64,000 bases of DNA from an uncultured bacterium (GCA_937983075.1 CALKAQ010000008.1:5622-69621); one strand, 5' to 3'. Shown: positions 42,134 to 50,764, counted from the first letter of the stretch. Notes: generated by a model not told the origin, from the letters alone. A program made the numbers and translations.

Positions 42134-42145
42134 TGCTTGTTGATC

Positions 42146-43447
42146 TTAGAAGAGAACCGACAAGCCGTGCATGACGAGCTCGATCTCTTCCTGCGTCAAC
42201 GCCTTGTCAAAAACAGCGATTTCGTCGAGGAGACCGTCCCACCAGTCGCCGATCGGCACGCCGGGAGCCTTGGTACCGATGTACAAGCCGACGTTCTGCG
42301 GGGAACCGACGTTGCTGCCGATCTTGCTGCCGCCGGCGCTTTCCTCTGCATACAATTGGCCGTTCAGGTACAGCTTGAGCGAGTCGCCGGAGTAAACCGC
42401 TGCGACGTGCTGCCACTGTCCGGGTACGATGGCGTCAGCCTGATCACGGGCGATGACTTCGTTCGGGTGTGCCTGGAACTTGAATTCGCCGTACTCAAAG
42501 AGCAAACGGAAATGGTCGTCAGCCATACCGTAAACGCCGCCGCCCACCGTACCCGCCTGAATGACACGACGGTTCGGGAATTCCTGCGACGTGTCGGGCA
42601 GATCGTCGAGGTAGAACCAAACCGTGATCGTCATCTCGGTATCGAGCTGATCAAAGCCGTTCATGGTCGGCACGTGGATGTAATTTTCACCCGGAATGAT
42701 TTTAGCTGCGCAGTTGAAGCGGCCTTCCGCCCAAGCCGGCTTGACGAATTGACCATGGTTTCCGTGCATGGAGAAGTCACGAATCGTATCGCCGTTGCAT
42801 TCGGTCATCAACCATGCAGCGATAACGTGCCCGGTAAGCGGATGCGGCGTTGCGTCGACTACTTCGGACTTGAGCTCTTCACCCGATGCGCTGACGGCCG
42901 ACACGATGTAGAAGTATTCCTTGCCATCGACTAACCCTTCGTCGACAAAGTTCGTGTCGGTGGTGCTGCCCACCTCGACAAAGGGACCGGCAGGCTGTTC
43001 GCTGCGGTAAACACGGTATTCAGCAGCTCCGAATACGCCGTTCCATCCAAGAAGCACACGCTCTTTCACTCCGTACGCACCGACGCCCGACGGTGCCTCA
43101 AGCGGCGGCGTGGTAAACGAGTTGATTTCGCCTTCCGTTACGTTGCCGCTCCAATCGCTGAGGACAATGCGATAGAAGTAGGTAGTGTTCGGTTCCAACC
43201 CGAAAAGGACGTGTCGATGCGTGGTATCGAGCGAAACGTATTCGGGCGTTGCGTTGCCGAGGCTTTCATCTTTGCCCCACTCGACTCGGCTCATACCGGG
43301 GCCGTTGGTCCGGAATACAAATTCCCAGCCAAGCCGGTCATTCAGTCCCGAACTGACGTCGCCGACAAACTGCGGAGCCGCACTTGCCAGCGCAGCGCTG
43401 AGCAAAAGAATGACGAAGGTTAGCGAAAGCTGAGTCAAACGTTTCAT
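42146..43447 (-). CDS. Secreted FN3-LamG (concanavalin A-like) protein
   Basis: 433 residues. Signal peptide KRLTQLSLTFVILLLSAALASA, then an FN3-like module ending YFYRIVLSDWSGNVTEGEINSFTTPP, a second (GVKERVLLGWNG to EYFYIVSAVSASGEE), then a LamG/laminin-type jelly roll: IAAWLMTECNGDTIRDFSMHGNHG, MTITVWFYLDDLPD, WQHVAAVYSGDSLKLYLNGQLY and DWWDGLLDEIAVFDKALTQEEI. Such modules usually bind glycans or proteins at the cell surface; no catalytic domain or anchor is present. ATG 43447 has AGGGGAGG about 13 bases upstream. It is preceded by a structured leader with a terminator at about 43517-43565. Confidence 0.82.
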   Translation of the reverse strand: MKRLTQLSLTFVILLLSAALASAAPQFVGDVSSGLNDRLGWEFVFRTNGPGMSRVEWGKDESLGNATPEYVSLDTTHRHVLFGLEPNTTYFYRIVLSDWSGNVTEGEINSFTTPPLEAPSGVGAYGVKERVLLGWNGVFGAAEYRVYRSEQPAGPFVEVGSTTDTNFVDEGLVDGKEYFYIVSAVSASGEELKSEVVDATPHPLTGHVIAAWLMTECNGDTIRDFSMHGNHGQFVKPAWAEGRFNCAAKIIPGENYIHVPTMNGFDQLDTEMTITVWFYLDDLPDTSQEFPNRRVIQAGTVGGGVYGMADDHFRLLFEYGEFKFQAHPNEVIARDQADAIVPGQWQHVAAVYSGDSLKLYLNGQLYAEESAGGSKIGSNVGSPQNVGLYIGTKAPGVPIGDWWDGLLDEIAVFDKALTQEEIELVMHGLSVLF

Positions 43448-43516
43448 TTGAAGTGGTAAGCCTCCCCTTTTTACTGGAACAATCTCATATCCGTTCATGC
43501 CCTTGCGACGAGAACG

Positions 43517-43640
43517 AAAAACAAAAACGGCTACGACCAGATGAGTCGCTTTGAGCCCGTTTTTAGAGTCATTCCCCCCTTTTCGAAGTCCAGGGCTCAC
43601 CGCAGCCTTGCCGGCACCTGGTGAACCCGGCAGTTATTTT
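43517..43640 (-). promoter_or_regulatory. Structured leader with terminator upstream of the LamG gene (unclassified)
   Basis: On the minus strand GGGTTCACC (43628-43620) pairs with GGTGAGCCC, enclosing a GCC/GGC inner stem. About 25 bases later AAAAACGGGCT pairs with AGCCGTTTTT (inner AGCGAC/GTCGT) and is followed by TTTTTGTTTTT. This layout, a structured domain then a terminator before the ORF, is that of an attenuator or riboswitch. I compared it from memory with c-di-GMP, c-di-AMP, purine, SAM and cobalamin classes and found no match. Confidence 0.4.
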
Positions 43641-43681
43641 CGGGACAAATGTCACTTCGGCAATTTTCTTTTGATTCCTGT

Positions 43682-43713
43682 TAAAAACAACCCGTTCGTC
43701 AAAACGAACGGGT
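43682..43713 (-). terminator. Terminator of the accA-pfkA-pyk-fxsA operon
   Basis: ACCCGTTCG pairs with CGAACGGGT around a six-base loop and is followed on the minus strand by TGTTTTTAA, 27 bases past the fxsA stop. Confidence 0.8.
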
Positions 43714-43739
43714 CACGAATCATAACATCAGTCGTTGTA

Positions 43740-44135
43740 CTAGCGAAAATAAAGGTGGATCGTGCCTCTTTCGATCCATTGATCGAACTTCCGCCGCAGC
43801 CACGCTTTCAGCCGTCGTCTGATGGGCGGTATCAAGAGCAGAATTCCGGCGGTGTCGGTGACAAAGCCCGGCACGATCAAAAGGATGCCGCCGAGTAAAA
43901 TGAATATGCCATCGAGGAGTCCCTCTTCCGGCACCCGACCCGCTGCAAGTGACTGACGTATGCGATCAATGACGCCGAGGCCCTGTGCTCGGGCTGCCGC
44001 TGCCCCACCAACACCGGTGATGAAGACGAGCGCAATGACAAACCAACCGTTCCCAAGCCAAATGCCTGCCTGAATGAGCAGATACAGCTCGAGCACCGGG
44101 ATAAGAAGAAAGAAGAGAGCCAGCCTGCCGAGCAC
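43740..44135 (-). CDS. fxsA: FxsA family membrane protein
   Basis: 131 residues with three or four hydrophobic helices: ALFFLLIPVLELYLLIQAG, WFVIALVFITGVGGAAAARAQG, and GLLDGIFILLGGILLIVPGFVTDTAGILLLIPP, the last being the family signature. FxsA in E. coli is linked to phage exclusion; in Bacillota it follows pyk, as here. GTG 44135 lies one base after the pyk stop with GGGAGGA upstream, so translation is probably coupled; the longer frame into pyk is rejected. Confidence 0.9.
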   Translation of the reverse strand: MLGRLALFFLLIPVLELYLLIQAGIWLGNGWFVIALVFITGVGGAAAARAQGLGVIDRIRQSLAAGRVPEEGLLDGIFILLGGILLIVPGFVTDTAGILLLIPPIRRRLKAWLRRKFDQWIERGTIHLYFR

Positions 44136-44136
44136 G

Positions 44137-45609
44137 TCAGGATTCCTCCCCGACACGTTGCTGCGGGTCTTCCCAAGGCTCCTCTCCATCTTCCTCAGTG
44201 ACGATATGCACCTGCAGCAGATTCGTTGAGCCCGGCACACCCGTCCTCACGCCGGCGGCGATCGCGACCGTGTCGCCGGTTTCAATAATGCCGTTTTTGC
44301 GGGCGACGTAAATGGCCGCATCGATGATGTCGTCGATGTTGCCCAGCGGCGGCACGATAAATGGATGCACTCCCCATGACAGCATCAGTTGCCGCGCGAC
44401 GTGCTCGTAAGGCGTCAAAGCGACGATGGGCACTTTTGGCCGATATTTTGACAGCAGCCGAGCCGTGGCACCCGATTGGGTGGAACACAATATCGCCCGC
44501 ACGCGCAAATCTTGCACGAGCTCCGACGTCGCCCGGGCGATGGCTTCGGCAATTGAACCGCCGCTCGCGTGACGCGCTCGATCCAAAAACAGCGGAAAGT
44601 CCATGGCCGTTTCGGCGCGCCGCGCGATTTTGTCCATGACCTCGACGACGCGAACCGGATAGCGTCCGACGGCGGTTTCGCCTGAAAGCATGACGGCGTC
44701 CGTGCCGTCGAAAATGGCATTTGCCACATCCGTTGCTTCCGCTCGGGTTGGACGCGGGCTCCGGACCATGGAATCGAGCATCTGAGTCGCGGTGATCACG
44801 GGTTTGCCCGCCTCATTGCACTTTTTGATGATGCGCTTTTGCACGATCGGAACGTCTTCGGGCGGGAGCTCGACCCCCATGTCGCCGCGTGCGACCATAA
44901 TCGCATCGGCGGCGTCGATAATCTCATCCATATTTTCAATGCCTTCAGCATTTTCTATTTTTGCGACGACCCGCTGCGTGCCGCCGAATTGCCGGATGAT
45001 GTCTGCCACGGCTCTGACATGTTCCGCTTTGCGTACAAATGAGGCGGCAAAAAAATCGACCCCTTGTTCTACGCCGAAACGGATGTGTTCGATGTCACTC
45101 TCAGTCAAAGCCGGCAAATCCACCTTGACGCCCGGCAGCGTTACACCTTTACGCCCTTTGAGAAGACCGCCGGTGACGACACGGCAAAACGCACGGTCGG
45201 TTTCCACCCGTTCAACGACAACCTCGATCAATCCGTCATCCAAGAATATCGTGGAGCCCTTCTGAATATCATTCAGCAGGTTGTCATAAGCAATATGAAT
45301 GCAGCCGTCCTTGACCTTTTCCGGGTCGGGAGAAAAAGCGAGAAGCTCGCCTTCTTCTACTTCTCTCGTGCCTTCGGGCAACAACCCTGTCCGAATTTTC
45401 GGACCTTGGATATCGAGCAAAATGCTGACCATTTTGTTTTGCTCCGCGCTGGTTGCCCTGATGTTGCGTATACGATTGCGATGTTCTTCCAAAGTGCCGT
45501 GCGACAGGTTCAGCCGCGCAATGTTCATTCCCCGCTGCACCAGTTTGGCAATGACGGTAGGCGATTCAGATGCGGGTCCGATGGTACATACGATCTTCGT
45601 TTGGCGCAC
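44137..45609 (-). CDS. pyk: Pyruvate kinase
   Basis: Converts phosphoenolpyruvate and ADP to pyruvate and ATP. Conserved stretches are TKIVCTIGPASESP, ARLNLSHG, LDIQGPKIRTG, FFAASFVRKAEHV, and IMVARGDMGVELPPEDVPIVQK; VITATQMLDSMV follows. With GTG 45609 (GGGGGA upstream) it has 490 residues and lacks the PEP-utiliser C-terminal domain of Bacillus pyruvate kinase. The frame runs on to 45693, but this crosses a 13-base-pair inverted repeat and has no good ribosome site. Third enzyme of the accA-pfkA-pyk unit. Confidence 0.95.
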   Translation of the reverse strand: MRQTKIVCTIGPASESPTVIAKLVQRGMNIARLNLSHGTLEEHRNRIRNIRATSAEQNKMVSILLDIQGPKIRTGLLPEGTREVEEGELLAFSPDPEKVKDGCIHIAYDNLLNDIQKGSTIFLDDGLIEVVVERVETDRAFCRVVTGGLLKGRKGVTLPGVKVDLPALTESDIEHIRFGVEQGVDFFAASFVRKAEHVRAVADIIRQFGGTQRVVAKIENAEGIENMDEIIDAADAIMVARGDMGVELPPEDVPIVQKRIIKKCNEAGKPVITATQMLDSMVRSPRPTRAEATDVANAIFDGTDAVMLSGETAVGRYPVRVVEVMDKIARRAETAMDFPLFLDRARHASGGSIAEAIARATSELVQDLRVRAILCSTQSGATARLLSKYRPKVPIVALTPYEHVARQLMLSWGVHPFIVPPLGNIDDIIDAAIYVARKNGIIETGDTVAIAAGVRTGVPGSTNLLQVHIVTEEDGEEPWEDPQQRVGEES

Positions 45610-45638
45610 GCTTCGTTTCCCCCATCTCAATAAAGAGA

Positions 45639-45674
45639 AGTCATTCGGCACGTTCCGTCGTTGCCGAATGACTT
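45639..45674 (-). terminator. 13-bp inverted repeat between pfkA and pyk (attenuator-like)
   Basis: AAGTCATTCGGCA pairs perfectly with TGCCGAATGACTT around a ten-base loop. On the minus strand CTCTTTATT follows. It sits 16 bases after the pfkA stop and 30 before the pyk GTG, so it may be a partial terminator or a processing site tuning pyk. Confidence 0.5.
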
Positions 45675-45689
45675 CCGTTTCGTTCAACC

Positions 45690-46700
45690 TCACATATCCG
45701 CCAAAAGGTCGGCGAGCGTATACAGTTCCCGGTCGATTTGTTTCTCGCCCTCGAGCGCTTCCTGGAAGGTCAGGTTGACGATTTTATCGTTTTGGATCCC
45801 GACCATGCGCCCCGATTCTCCCTGCAGCAGAAGCTCGACGGCGGCGCATCCCAAACGGCTCGCTAAAATGCGGTCGGCCGCCGTGGGACTTCCACCGCGC
45901 TGCAAGTGACCTAAGACGGTCACCCGGGTTTCATACGACGTCAGGCGCGTAATGCGCTCGGCGATTCGGAAAGCGATGGACGCTCCGCTGTTGTCGTCCT
46001 CCAATCCGGGTACATCGTGAACTCCCTCGGCGACAATGACAATGCTGTGGGCTTTGCCAATTTCATAGGCCCGCTGCAAGCGGCGGCTCAAAGCGGTCAT
46101 GTCGACAGGCATTTCAGGAATGAGAATTGCCTCGGCTCCTGCCGCCAAGCCTGAATTGAGTGCAATGTATCCGGCACGACGCCCCATGACCTCTACGACG
46201 GAAATACGCTCGTGGCTGGAGGCGGTGTCCCTGATTTTGTTCACCGCTTCGACGACCGTATTCACCGCCGTGTCGAAGCCGATGGAATAATCGGTGCCGG
46301 CAATGTCATTGTCGATGGTTCCGGGAATGCCGATAACGGGAATTCCCAAGCGATGCAAATGCTGTGCACCTTGAAAAGAGCCGTCGCCTCCGATGACGAT
46401 GACGCCATCGATGCCCGCTTTTTGAATTTGTTCGACCGCCTTTTGCCGCCCTTCGGGGGTCCGGAACTCGTCGGACCGGGCGCTCTTAAGAATGGTGCCG
46501 CCACGATGCACCATGACGTCTACGTCGTGGACGTTAAACGTGACAAAGCTTCCATAAATCAAGCCGTGGTAGCCGCGTTCCACGCCTACCACTTCGCAAC
46601 CTTTGGACGCTGCACAGCGCATGGCTGCTCGAATGGCCGGATTCATTCCCGGCGCGTCGCCACCGCTGGTAAGGATGGCGACCTTCTTGATTTTCGTCAA
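45690..46700 (-). CDS. pfkA: ATP-dependent 6-phosphofructokinase
   Basis: Glycolytic enzyme, 336 residues. KKVAILTSGGDAPGMNPAIR binds ATP, IGGDGSFQGA has the glycine typical of ATP-using forms, PGTIDNDIAGTDYSIGFDTAVNT holds the catalytic Asp residues, and LGHLQRGGSPTAADR is conserved. The start is TTG 46700, four bases into the accA stop (TTGA overlap), with GGAGGGG upstream. It is followed by the inverted repeat and pyk. Gene order accA-pfkA-pyk matches Bacillus. Confidence 0.96.
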   Translation of the reverse strand: MTKIKKVAILTSGGDAPGMNPAIRAAMRCAASKGCEVVGVERGYHGLIYGSFVTFNVHDVDVMVHRGGTILKSARSDEFRTPEGRQKAVEQIQKAGIDGVIVIGGDGSFQGAQHLHRLGIPVIGIPGTIDNDIAGTDYSIGFDTAVNTVVEAVNKIRDTASSHERISVVEVMGRRAGYIALNSGLAAGAEAILIPEMPVDMTALSRRLQRAYEIGKAHSIVIVAEGVHDVPGLEDDNSGASIAFRIAERITRLTSYETRVTVLGHLQRGGSPTAADRILASRLGCAAVELLLQGESGRMVGIQNDKIVNLTFQEALEGEKQIDRELYTLADLLADM

Positions 46701-47758
46701 ACCGGCCCCTCCCCTTCTGTTGCCGTTTGTTCAATTTTCTCAGGCGTTTCAGTGGGGCCCGGATTGTCGTCAGCGGCGTTGGACAACAACCCATTCTCGA
46801 CCTGGACTTCAAATGCACCGATGCGGCGATAACGTTGGTTCCGCAGTTCGCACAATGTATCAACATCGATGGCATCGAGCTCAGCCAGATGTCTCAAAAT
46901 TGCTTGCTTCATGCGAGCGGCTACCGCCTTGGGGTCGCGCTGAGCCCCACCTAACGGTTCTTCAATGATTTCATCTACAATGCCAAAGCCCTTTAAATCT
47001 TGGGCGGTAAGTTTGAGTTGTTCCGCTGCCTCAGGTGCCCGGCTTGAATCGCGCCACAAAATTTGTGCGCACATTTCAGGCGAAATAACGGAGTACCATG
47101 CGTTTTCCAGCATGAGCACGCGGTCGCCCACACCAATGGCCAGCGCGCCGCCGCTGCCTCCTTCGCCGGTGATGATGCAGATAATGGGCACACGCAATGC
47201 AGACATACAGCGGATGGCCTCGGCGATAAGTACCCCCTGACCGCGTTCCTCTGCTTCGATGCCCGGATACGCTCCCACAACGTCAATGAGCGAAATAATC
47301 GGCCGGCGAAACCGTTCAGCCTGGCGCATAAGCCGCATCGCTTTGCGATATCCTTCAGGATGAGGCAAGCCGAAGTTGCGGCGTATGTTTTCTTTGGTAT
47401 CACGCCCTTTTTGAGGGCCGATCACGGTGACGGGCCGCCCCTCCAAAAGCGCAATTCCGCCGACCAGTGCCGGATCTTCTCGCACTGCGCGGTCCCCATG
47501 CAGCTCCAAAAAATCATCAAAGATCATTTCAATGTAATCGAGCGTCGTGGGGCGCAGTTTGTGGCGTGCAATTTGCACGCGCTGCCAAGGACTGAGATTG
47601 GCGTAAATTTGCTTTCTCAGTCGCTCGGCCTTTTCCTGCAGGGTCGCAATTTCAGCCGAAAGGTCGATCCCCTCGCTTTCGGTAAACGAACTGAGTTCGG
47701 CAATCCGCCGTTCCAGTTCAACGAGGGGCTTTTCCCATTCGAAAACTCCGTTTACCAA
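46697..47758 (-). CDS. accA: Acetyl-CoA carboxylase carboxyltransferase subunit alpha
   Basis: Transfers the carboxyl group from biotin to acetyl-CoA for malonyl-CoA synthesis. WEKPLVELERRIAELSSF opens the family N-terminal helix; LHGDRAVREDPALVGGIALL, FGLPHPEGYRKAMRLM, IDVVGAYPGIEAEERGQ and GEGGSGGALAIGVGD are conserved. 353 residues, slightly long because of a Pro/Glu-rich tail. The start is TTG 47758 with AGGTGA upstream. accD, normally just upstream in Bacillus, is not in the window, so the beta subunit must be elsewhere. Confidence 0.95.
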   Translation of the reverse strand: MVNGVFEWEKPLVELERRIAELSSFTESEGIDLSAEIATLQEKAERLRKQIYANLSPWQRVQIARHKLRPTTLDYIEMIFDDFLELHGDRAVREDPALVGGIALLEGRPVTVIGPQKGRDTKENIRRNFGLPHPEGYRKAMRLMRQAERFRRPIISLIDVVGAYPGIEAEERGQGVLIAEAIRCMSALRVPIICIITGEGGSGGALAIGVGDRVLMLENAWYSVISPEMCAQILWRDSSRAPEAAEQLKLTAQDLKGFGIVDEIIEEPLGGAQRDPKAVAARMKQAILRHLAELDAIDVDTLCELRNQRYRRIGAFEVQVENGLLSNAADDNPGPTETPEKIEQTATEGEGPV

Positions 47759-47780
47759 ACAAGGTCACCTCAATTGGAGC

Positions 47781-47990
47781 CTATGGGCCGATAACACCGC
47801 TCAAGACATCGGTCGCTTCTTCGAGCTCGGATTCGGGTACAAGCACCTCAAAGCTGCCGCGCTCTTGAAACGCCGGAATTTCTTTGCCGCCGAGAGGGCG
47901 GAGTGTCGCCAAAATACCTTCTCCATGAAGAATGTCTCGAAGCCTCTCGGCAACCGAACGGTTGGGTGCAATGTACACCACTTTCCACAT
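47781..47990 (-). CDS. Small DUF2007-like protein
   Basis: 69 residues: WKVVYIAPNRSVAERLRDILHGEGILATLRPLG, then GSFEVLVPESELEEATDVL. The pattern of a short alpha-beta fold that reads nearby residues and ends in an acidic helix resembles the DUF2007 putative signal-transducing family, though the match is by eye. It opens the operon, 22 bases ahead of accA, and is preceded by an extended -10 promoter. Function unknown. Confidence 0.6.
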   Translation of the reverse strand: MWKVVYIAPNRSVAERLRDILHGEGILATLRPLGGKEIPAFQERGSFEVLVPESELEEATDVLSGVIGP

Positions 47991-48051
47991 ACAAAGGGGT
48001 CTCCTTTATCGCCACGGGCTCACAAGGTTTGGCATGCCACAACCATCAAAC

Positions 48052-48057
48052 ATTATA
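48052..48057 (-). promoter_or_regulatory. Extended -10 promoter of the accA-pfkA-pyk operon
   Basis: Minus-strand TGTGGTATAAT: a consensus TATAAT preceded by TG at the extended -10 position, 62 bases before the 69-residue gene. No strong -35. Confidence 0.5.
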
Positions 48058-48150
48058 CCACATGGTGGATACTTACCAGGTTACATCCATGGTTCCTGCC
48101 CGCTTGCCACATTTGGCATGTTTCACCCGACGCCCGCGAAAATGATGGTT

Positions 48151-48372
48151 TCACGTCCGGCCGGACTGAACTTGGCCGTGCCGCGTGTAAATCTCCGCTT
48201 TGCCGCGGATCTTCATAGCTGAAGTGTGTTCCGTAAACTGAGCTATCATCACTTCACCGCGATCCAATTTTTCGGTGTGATGGAATCGGGTGTCTTGTCC
48301 ACGCGTCAGACCGATAATCGTCACTCCGTCCTCCAAAGCTTTCACGACAATAAAATCGTTTTGCACGTCCAA
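48151..48372 (-). CDS. mtrB: Tryptophan RNA-binding attenuation protein (TRAP)
   Basis: Eleven-subunit ring that, with bound tryptophan, wraps (G/U)AG repeats in trp leaders. The 73 residues are close to Bacillus TRAP: VVKALEDGVTIIGLTRGQDTRFHHTEKLDRGEVMIAQFTEHTSAMKIRG. The RNA-contacting Lys in EKLD and the Lys and Arg in MKIRG are kept. Start is TTG 48372 with AGGAGG upstream. No trp genes, folE (mtrA) or anti-TRAP gene are in the window, so its targets lie elsewhere. It stands alone, convergent with nothing and divergent from ytrH. Confidence 0.94.
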   Translation of the reverse strand: MDVQNDFIVVKALEDGVTIIGLTRGQDTRFHHTEKLDRGEVMIAQFTEHTSAMKIRGKAEIYTRHGQVQSGRT

Positions 48373-48526
48373 GGTTGAAACCTCCTACCCATTGACGCGG
48401 ACCAAGCGCATAAGGCGCATAGACCGTTCATCTCGCCACGTTTTCTGGACGTTTGCGCTTCCTTCCTTCTCGAATAATTCCGCCGCTTCAATCGTACGTT
48501 GAAGTAAATGCATTTAGGAGGGAACG

Positions 48527-48853
48527 ATGACGGCTGCCTTCGGGGGAGATTTGCTGCTCGCTTTTTTCACTGCATTCGGAGTCGTTATCGGCGGAGCCGT
48601 GATCGGATCGCTCGCCACACTTCTGACGACCGGCTCCCCTCTGCACACCATGTATACGCTGGCGCAGTCCGTAAAAGTATGGGCCGTTGTGGTGGCGATG
48701 GGAGGAACGTTTCCCGCCATTCGGGCGCTTGAGTCCGGGTTGGGCGGAGAATTTCTTGTATTGGCCAGACAAGTAGGAACCATTTTAGCCGGCTTTTCCG
48801 GCGCATATTGCGGCTATTGGATTATCACGCTGATCGCCGGAGGAGGCGAGTGA
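48527..48853 (+). CDS. ytrH: Sporulation membrane protein YtrH
   Basis: 108 residues with three hydrophobic segments in the YtrH pattern: LLLAFFTAFGVVIGGAVIGSLATLLT, LAQSVKVWAVVVAMGGTFPAIRALESG, and VGTILAGFSGAYCGYWIITLI. In Bacillus YtrH and YtrI are mother-cell proteins needed for efficient sporulation. ATG 48527 follows AGGAGG. It overlaps ytrI by four bases (GTGA). I do not see a clear SigE promoter by eye in the short upstream region. Confidence 0.88.
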   Translation: MTAAFGGDLLLAFFTAFGVVIGGAVIGSLATLLTTGSPLHTMYTLAQSVKVWAVVVAMGGTFPAIRALESGLGGEFLVLARQVGTILAGFSGAYCGYWIITLIAGGGE

Positions 48854-49326
48854 ACTTGTTCACCGCCTACACGCGCCGGGATATCGCGTCCCGGTTTGCG
48901 CTCGTCGCCCTCGGTGCGGTTTTGGGAGCGAGCTTGAGCGTAATGCTGCTCAGCCACGAGACCGATCGCCTTACGTTGGAAAACGCCGATCTCATGGACC
49001 AAATCGAATATTTGACGAATCGGGTGGCGCTGCTGTCCAACCGCGGGCCGGGTTCACATCCTTACGTTGAAGCCGTGGAGATTATTGCATCCGGTGTCAA
49101 CGACCGGACCCGTTCATCCGTGGAGCAAAACCTCAAAGAAGTGCTGCGCCATCTTATCGGTGAGGAAATTCACCGCGTGAATCCCGGTACCATCCACCAG
49201 GCCATTGAAGGCCCAATACGAATTGATGGCCAGGAGTACGCGGTGGAGGTCGATACGATTTACGTCGCTCCCACGGTGAGGGTTCACGTCCGCGTGCGGT
49301 CCCGCGGTACGAGTACGTCGGAATAG
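48850..49326 (+). CDS. ytrI: Sporulation membrane protein YtrI
   Basis: 158 residues starting at GTG 48850 within the ytrH stop, with GGAGG close by. One N-terminal membrane helix (SRFALVALGAVLGASLSVMLL) leads into a coiled coil (ETDRLTLENADLMDQIEYLTNRVALL) and a globular C-terminal domain (QNLKEVLRHLIGEEIHRVNPGTIHQAIEG). This matches the YtrI layout and pairing with YtrH. Together they support the view that the organism sporulates. It is convergent with murA. Confidence 0.85.
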   Translation: MNLFTAYTRRDIASRFALVALGAVLGASLSVMLLSHETDRLTLENADLMDQIEYLTNRVALLSNRGPGSHPYVEAVEIIASGVNDRTRSSVEQNLKEVLRHLIGEEIHRVNPGTIHQAIEGPIRIDGQEYAVEVDTIYVAPTVRVHVRVRSRGTSTSE

Positions 49327-49345
49327 CACAGTCTCCCCATCATTT

Positions 49346-50656
49346 TTACAACGCGACATCCGCTTCACGCAGCAGCGTAAAATCAACTCGGTCGGCCGTT
49401 CCGTCATCAATACGCTGAATGTCAGCGCCGAGAAGCCTTAATTTTTGGTCGAAATTTTCGTAGCCGCGGTCAATGATTTCGACGTTGTTGACCTCGGTTT
49501 CGCCGTAAGCCGTTAAACCGGCAATGACCAAAGCCGCTCCGGCCCGCAAATCGGTCACTTCGACCGGTGCGCCCGTCAGCCGATGAACGCCCCGCACGAT
49601 GGCCGTATCCCTTTCAACTTTAATATCGGCACCAAGCCGACGCAACTCGTCAACGTAGCGGAAACGACCGTCAAAAACGGTTTCCCGCACGACGCTCGTT
49701 CCGTCGGCTACGCTTAACATGGCGACAAAAGGCTGCTGCAAATCCGTAGGAAAGCCCGGATAAACCGCCGTTTCAATGTCGACCGCCAGCGGTCGGCCAT
49801 CTTGGCGGATGCGAATTTGGTTGTCGTTTTCGATGATTTCGGCCCCGGCTTCGTAAAGTTTCATCAGTGGCGAACGCAAGTGTTCAGCCATCACGTTGTG
49901 CAGCGTCACATCGCCGCCGACGGCACCGACAGCAATAGCCAACGTCCCGGCCTCCACGCGATCCGGAATGATCGCATGCCGCACTCCTTTAAGAGACGCC
50001 ACGCCCTCGACGCGGATGACGTCGGTGCCGGCTCCCCGCACCTTGGCCCCCATGGCATTAAGGAAGATGCTGAGATCAACGACTTCCGGCTCCTTCGCCG
50101 CATTTTCCAAAATCGTATAGCCTTCTGCCGTTGAGGCCGCCAGCAGAAGGTTAATGGTTGTGCCGACGCTGGCACGGTTAATGAAATGCCTGGCACCGTG
50201 CAAGCGTTTGGCCCGAGCCTTCATGAAGCCGTGTTCAATTTCCACTTGGGCTCCCATGCGCTGGAAACCTTTGATATGGAAGTCAACGGGGCGTGAGCCG
50301 ATGGAGCATCCACCGGGCAGCGGAACTTCGGCTCTGCCGAGCCGGGCGAGAAGCACTCCGGCAACGTAAAATGAAGCCCGCATTCTGCGGACCAGTTCAT
50401 ACGGCGCTTTTACCCGAGAAATGCCGACGCCGTTAATGTGCAGGCGGTCCGCGGCGTCAAACCATACTTCCGCCCCCAGGGAGCGCAAAATCATGGCCAT
50501 GGTCCAAACGTCGCTCTGCTTGGGAACGTTTTCGAGGATGCACTCGCCGTTGGCCAACGTTGCCGCCGCCATGATGGCCAGAGCGCTGTTCTTGGACCCT
50601 CCAATGGTCAGTGAGCCATGCAGCGGTTGTCCACCGCGAATGATGAACCGGGACAT
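49346..50656 (-). CDS. murA: UDP-N-acetylglucosamine 1-carboxyvinyltransferase
   Basis: First committed step of peptidoglycan synthesis; fosfomycin target. 436 residues. GGSKNSALAIMAAATLA, RRMRASFYVAGVLLARLGRAEVPLPGGCSIGSRPVD with the catalytic Cys, and FPTDLQQPFVAMLSVADGTS are conserved. Because Cys is present, a fosfomycin-sensitive form is expected from the family. ATG 50656 follows GGAGG. A single-gene unit by context; whether it is the MurAA or MurAB type cannot be decided. Confidence 0.96.
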   Translation of the reverse strand: MSRFIIRGGQPLHGSLTIGGSKNSALAIMAAATLANGECILENVPKQSDVWTMAMILRSLGAEVWFDAADRLHINGVGISRVKAPYELVRRMRASFYVAGVLLARLGRAEVPLPGGCSIGSRPVDFHIKGFQRMGAQVEIEHGFMKARAKRLHGARHFINRASVGTTINLLLAASTAEGYTILENAAKEPEVVDLSIFLNAMGAKVRGAGTDVIRVEGVASLKGVRHAIIPDRVEAGTLAIAVGAVGGDVTLHNVMAEHLRSPLMKLYEAGAEIIENDNQIRIRQDGRPLAVDIETAVYPGFPTDLQQPFVAMLSVADGTSVVRETVFDGRFRYVDELRRLGADIKVERDTAIVRGVHRLTGAPVEVTDLRAGAALVIAGLTAYGETEVNNVEIIDRGYENFDQKLRLLGADIQRIDDGTADRVDFTLLREADVAL

Positions 50657-50764
50657 GCATTAAACCTCCAGTGAGCCGACGTCGTTTCAAAGGTTTCATT
50701 TGCCCCGGCGCTTGCAACCCGGGCTGATAGAAAAAGACATTGATGCATGTCATCCGACCAGTGG

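Noticed and set aside
41983..42174. 63-codon frame at 42 kb
   Set aside because: It runs through tRNA-Leu(CAA) and its terminator.
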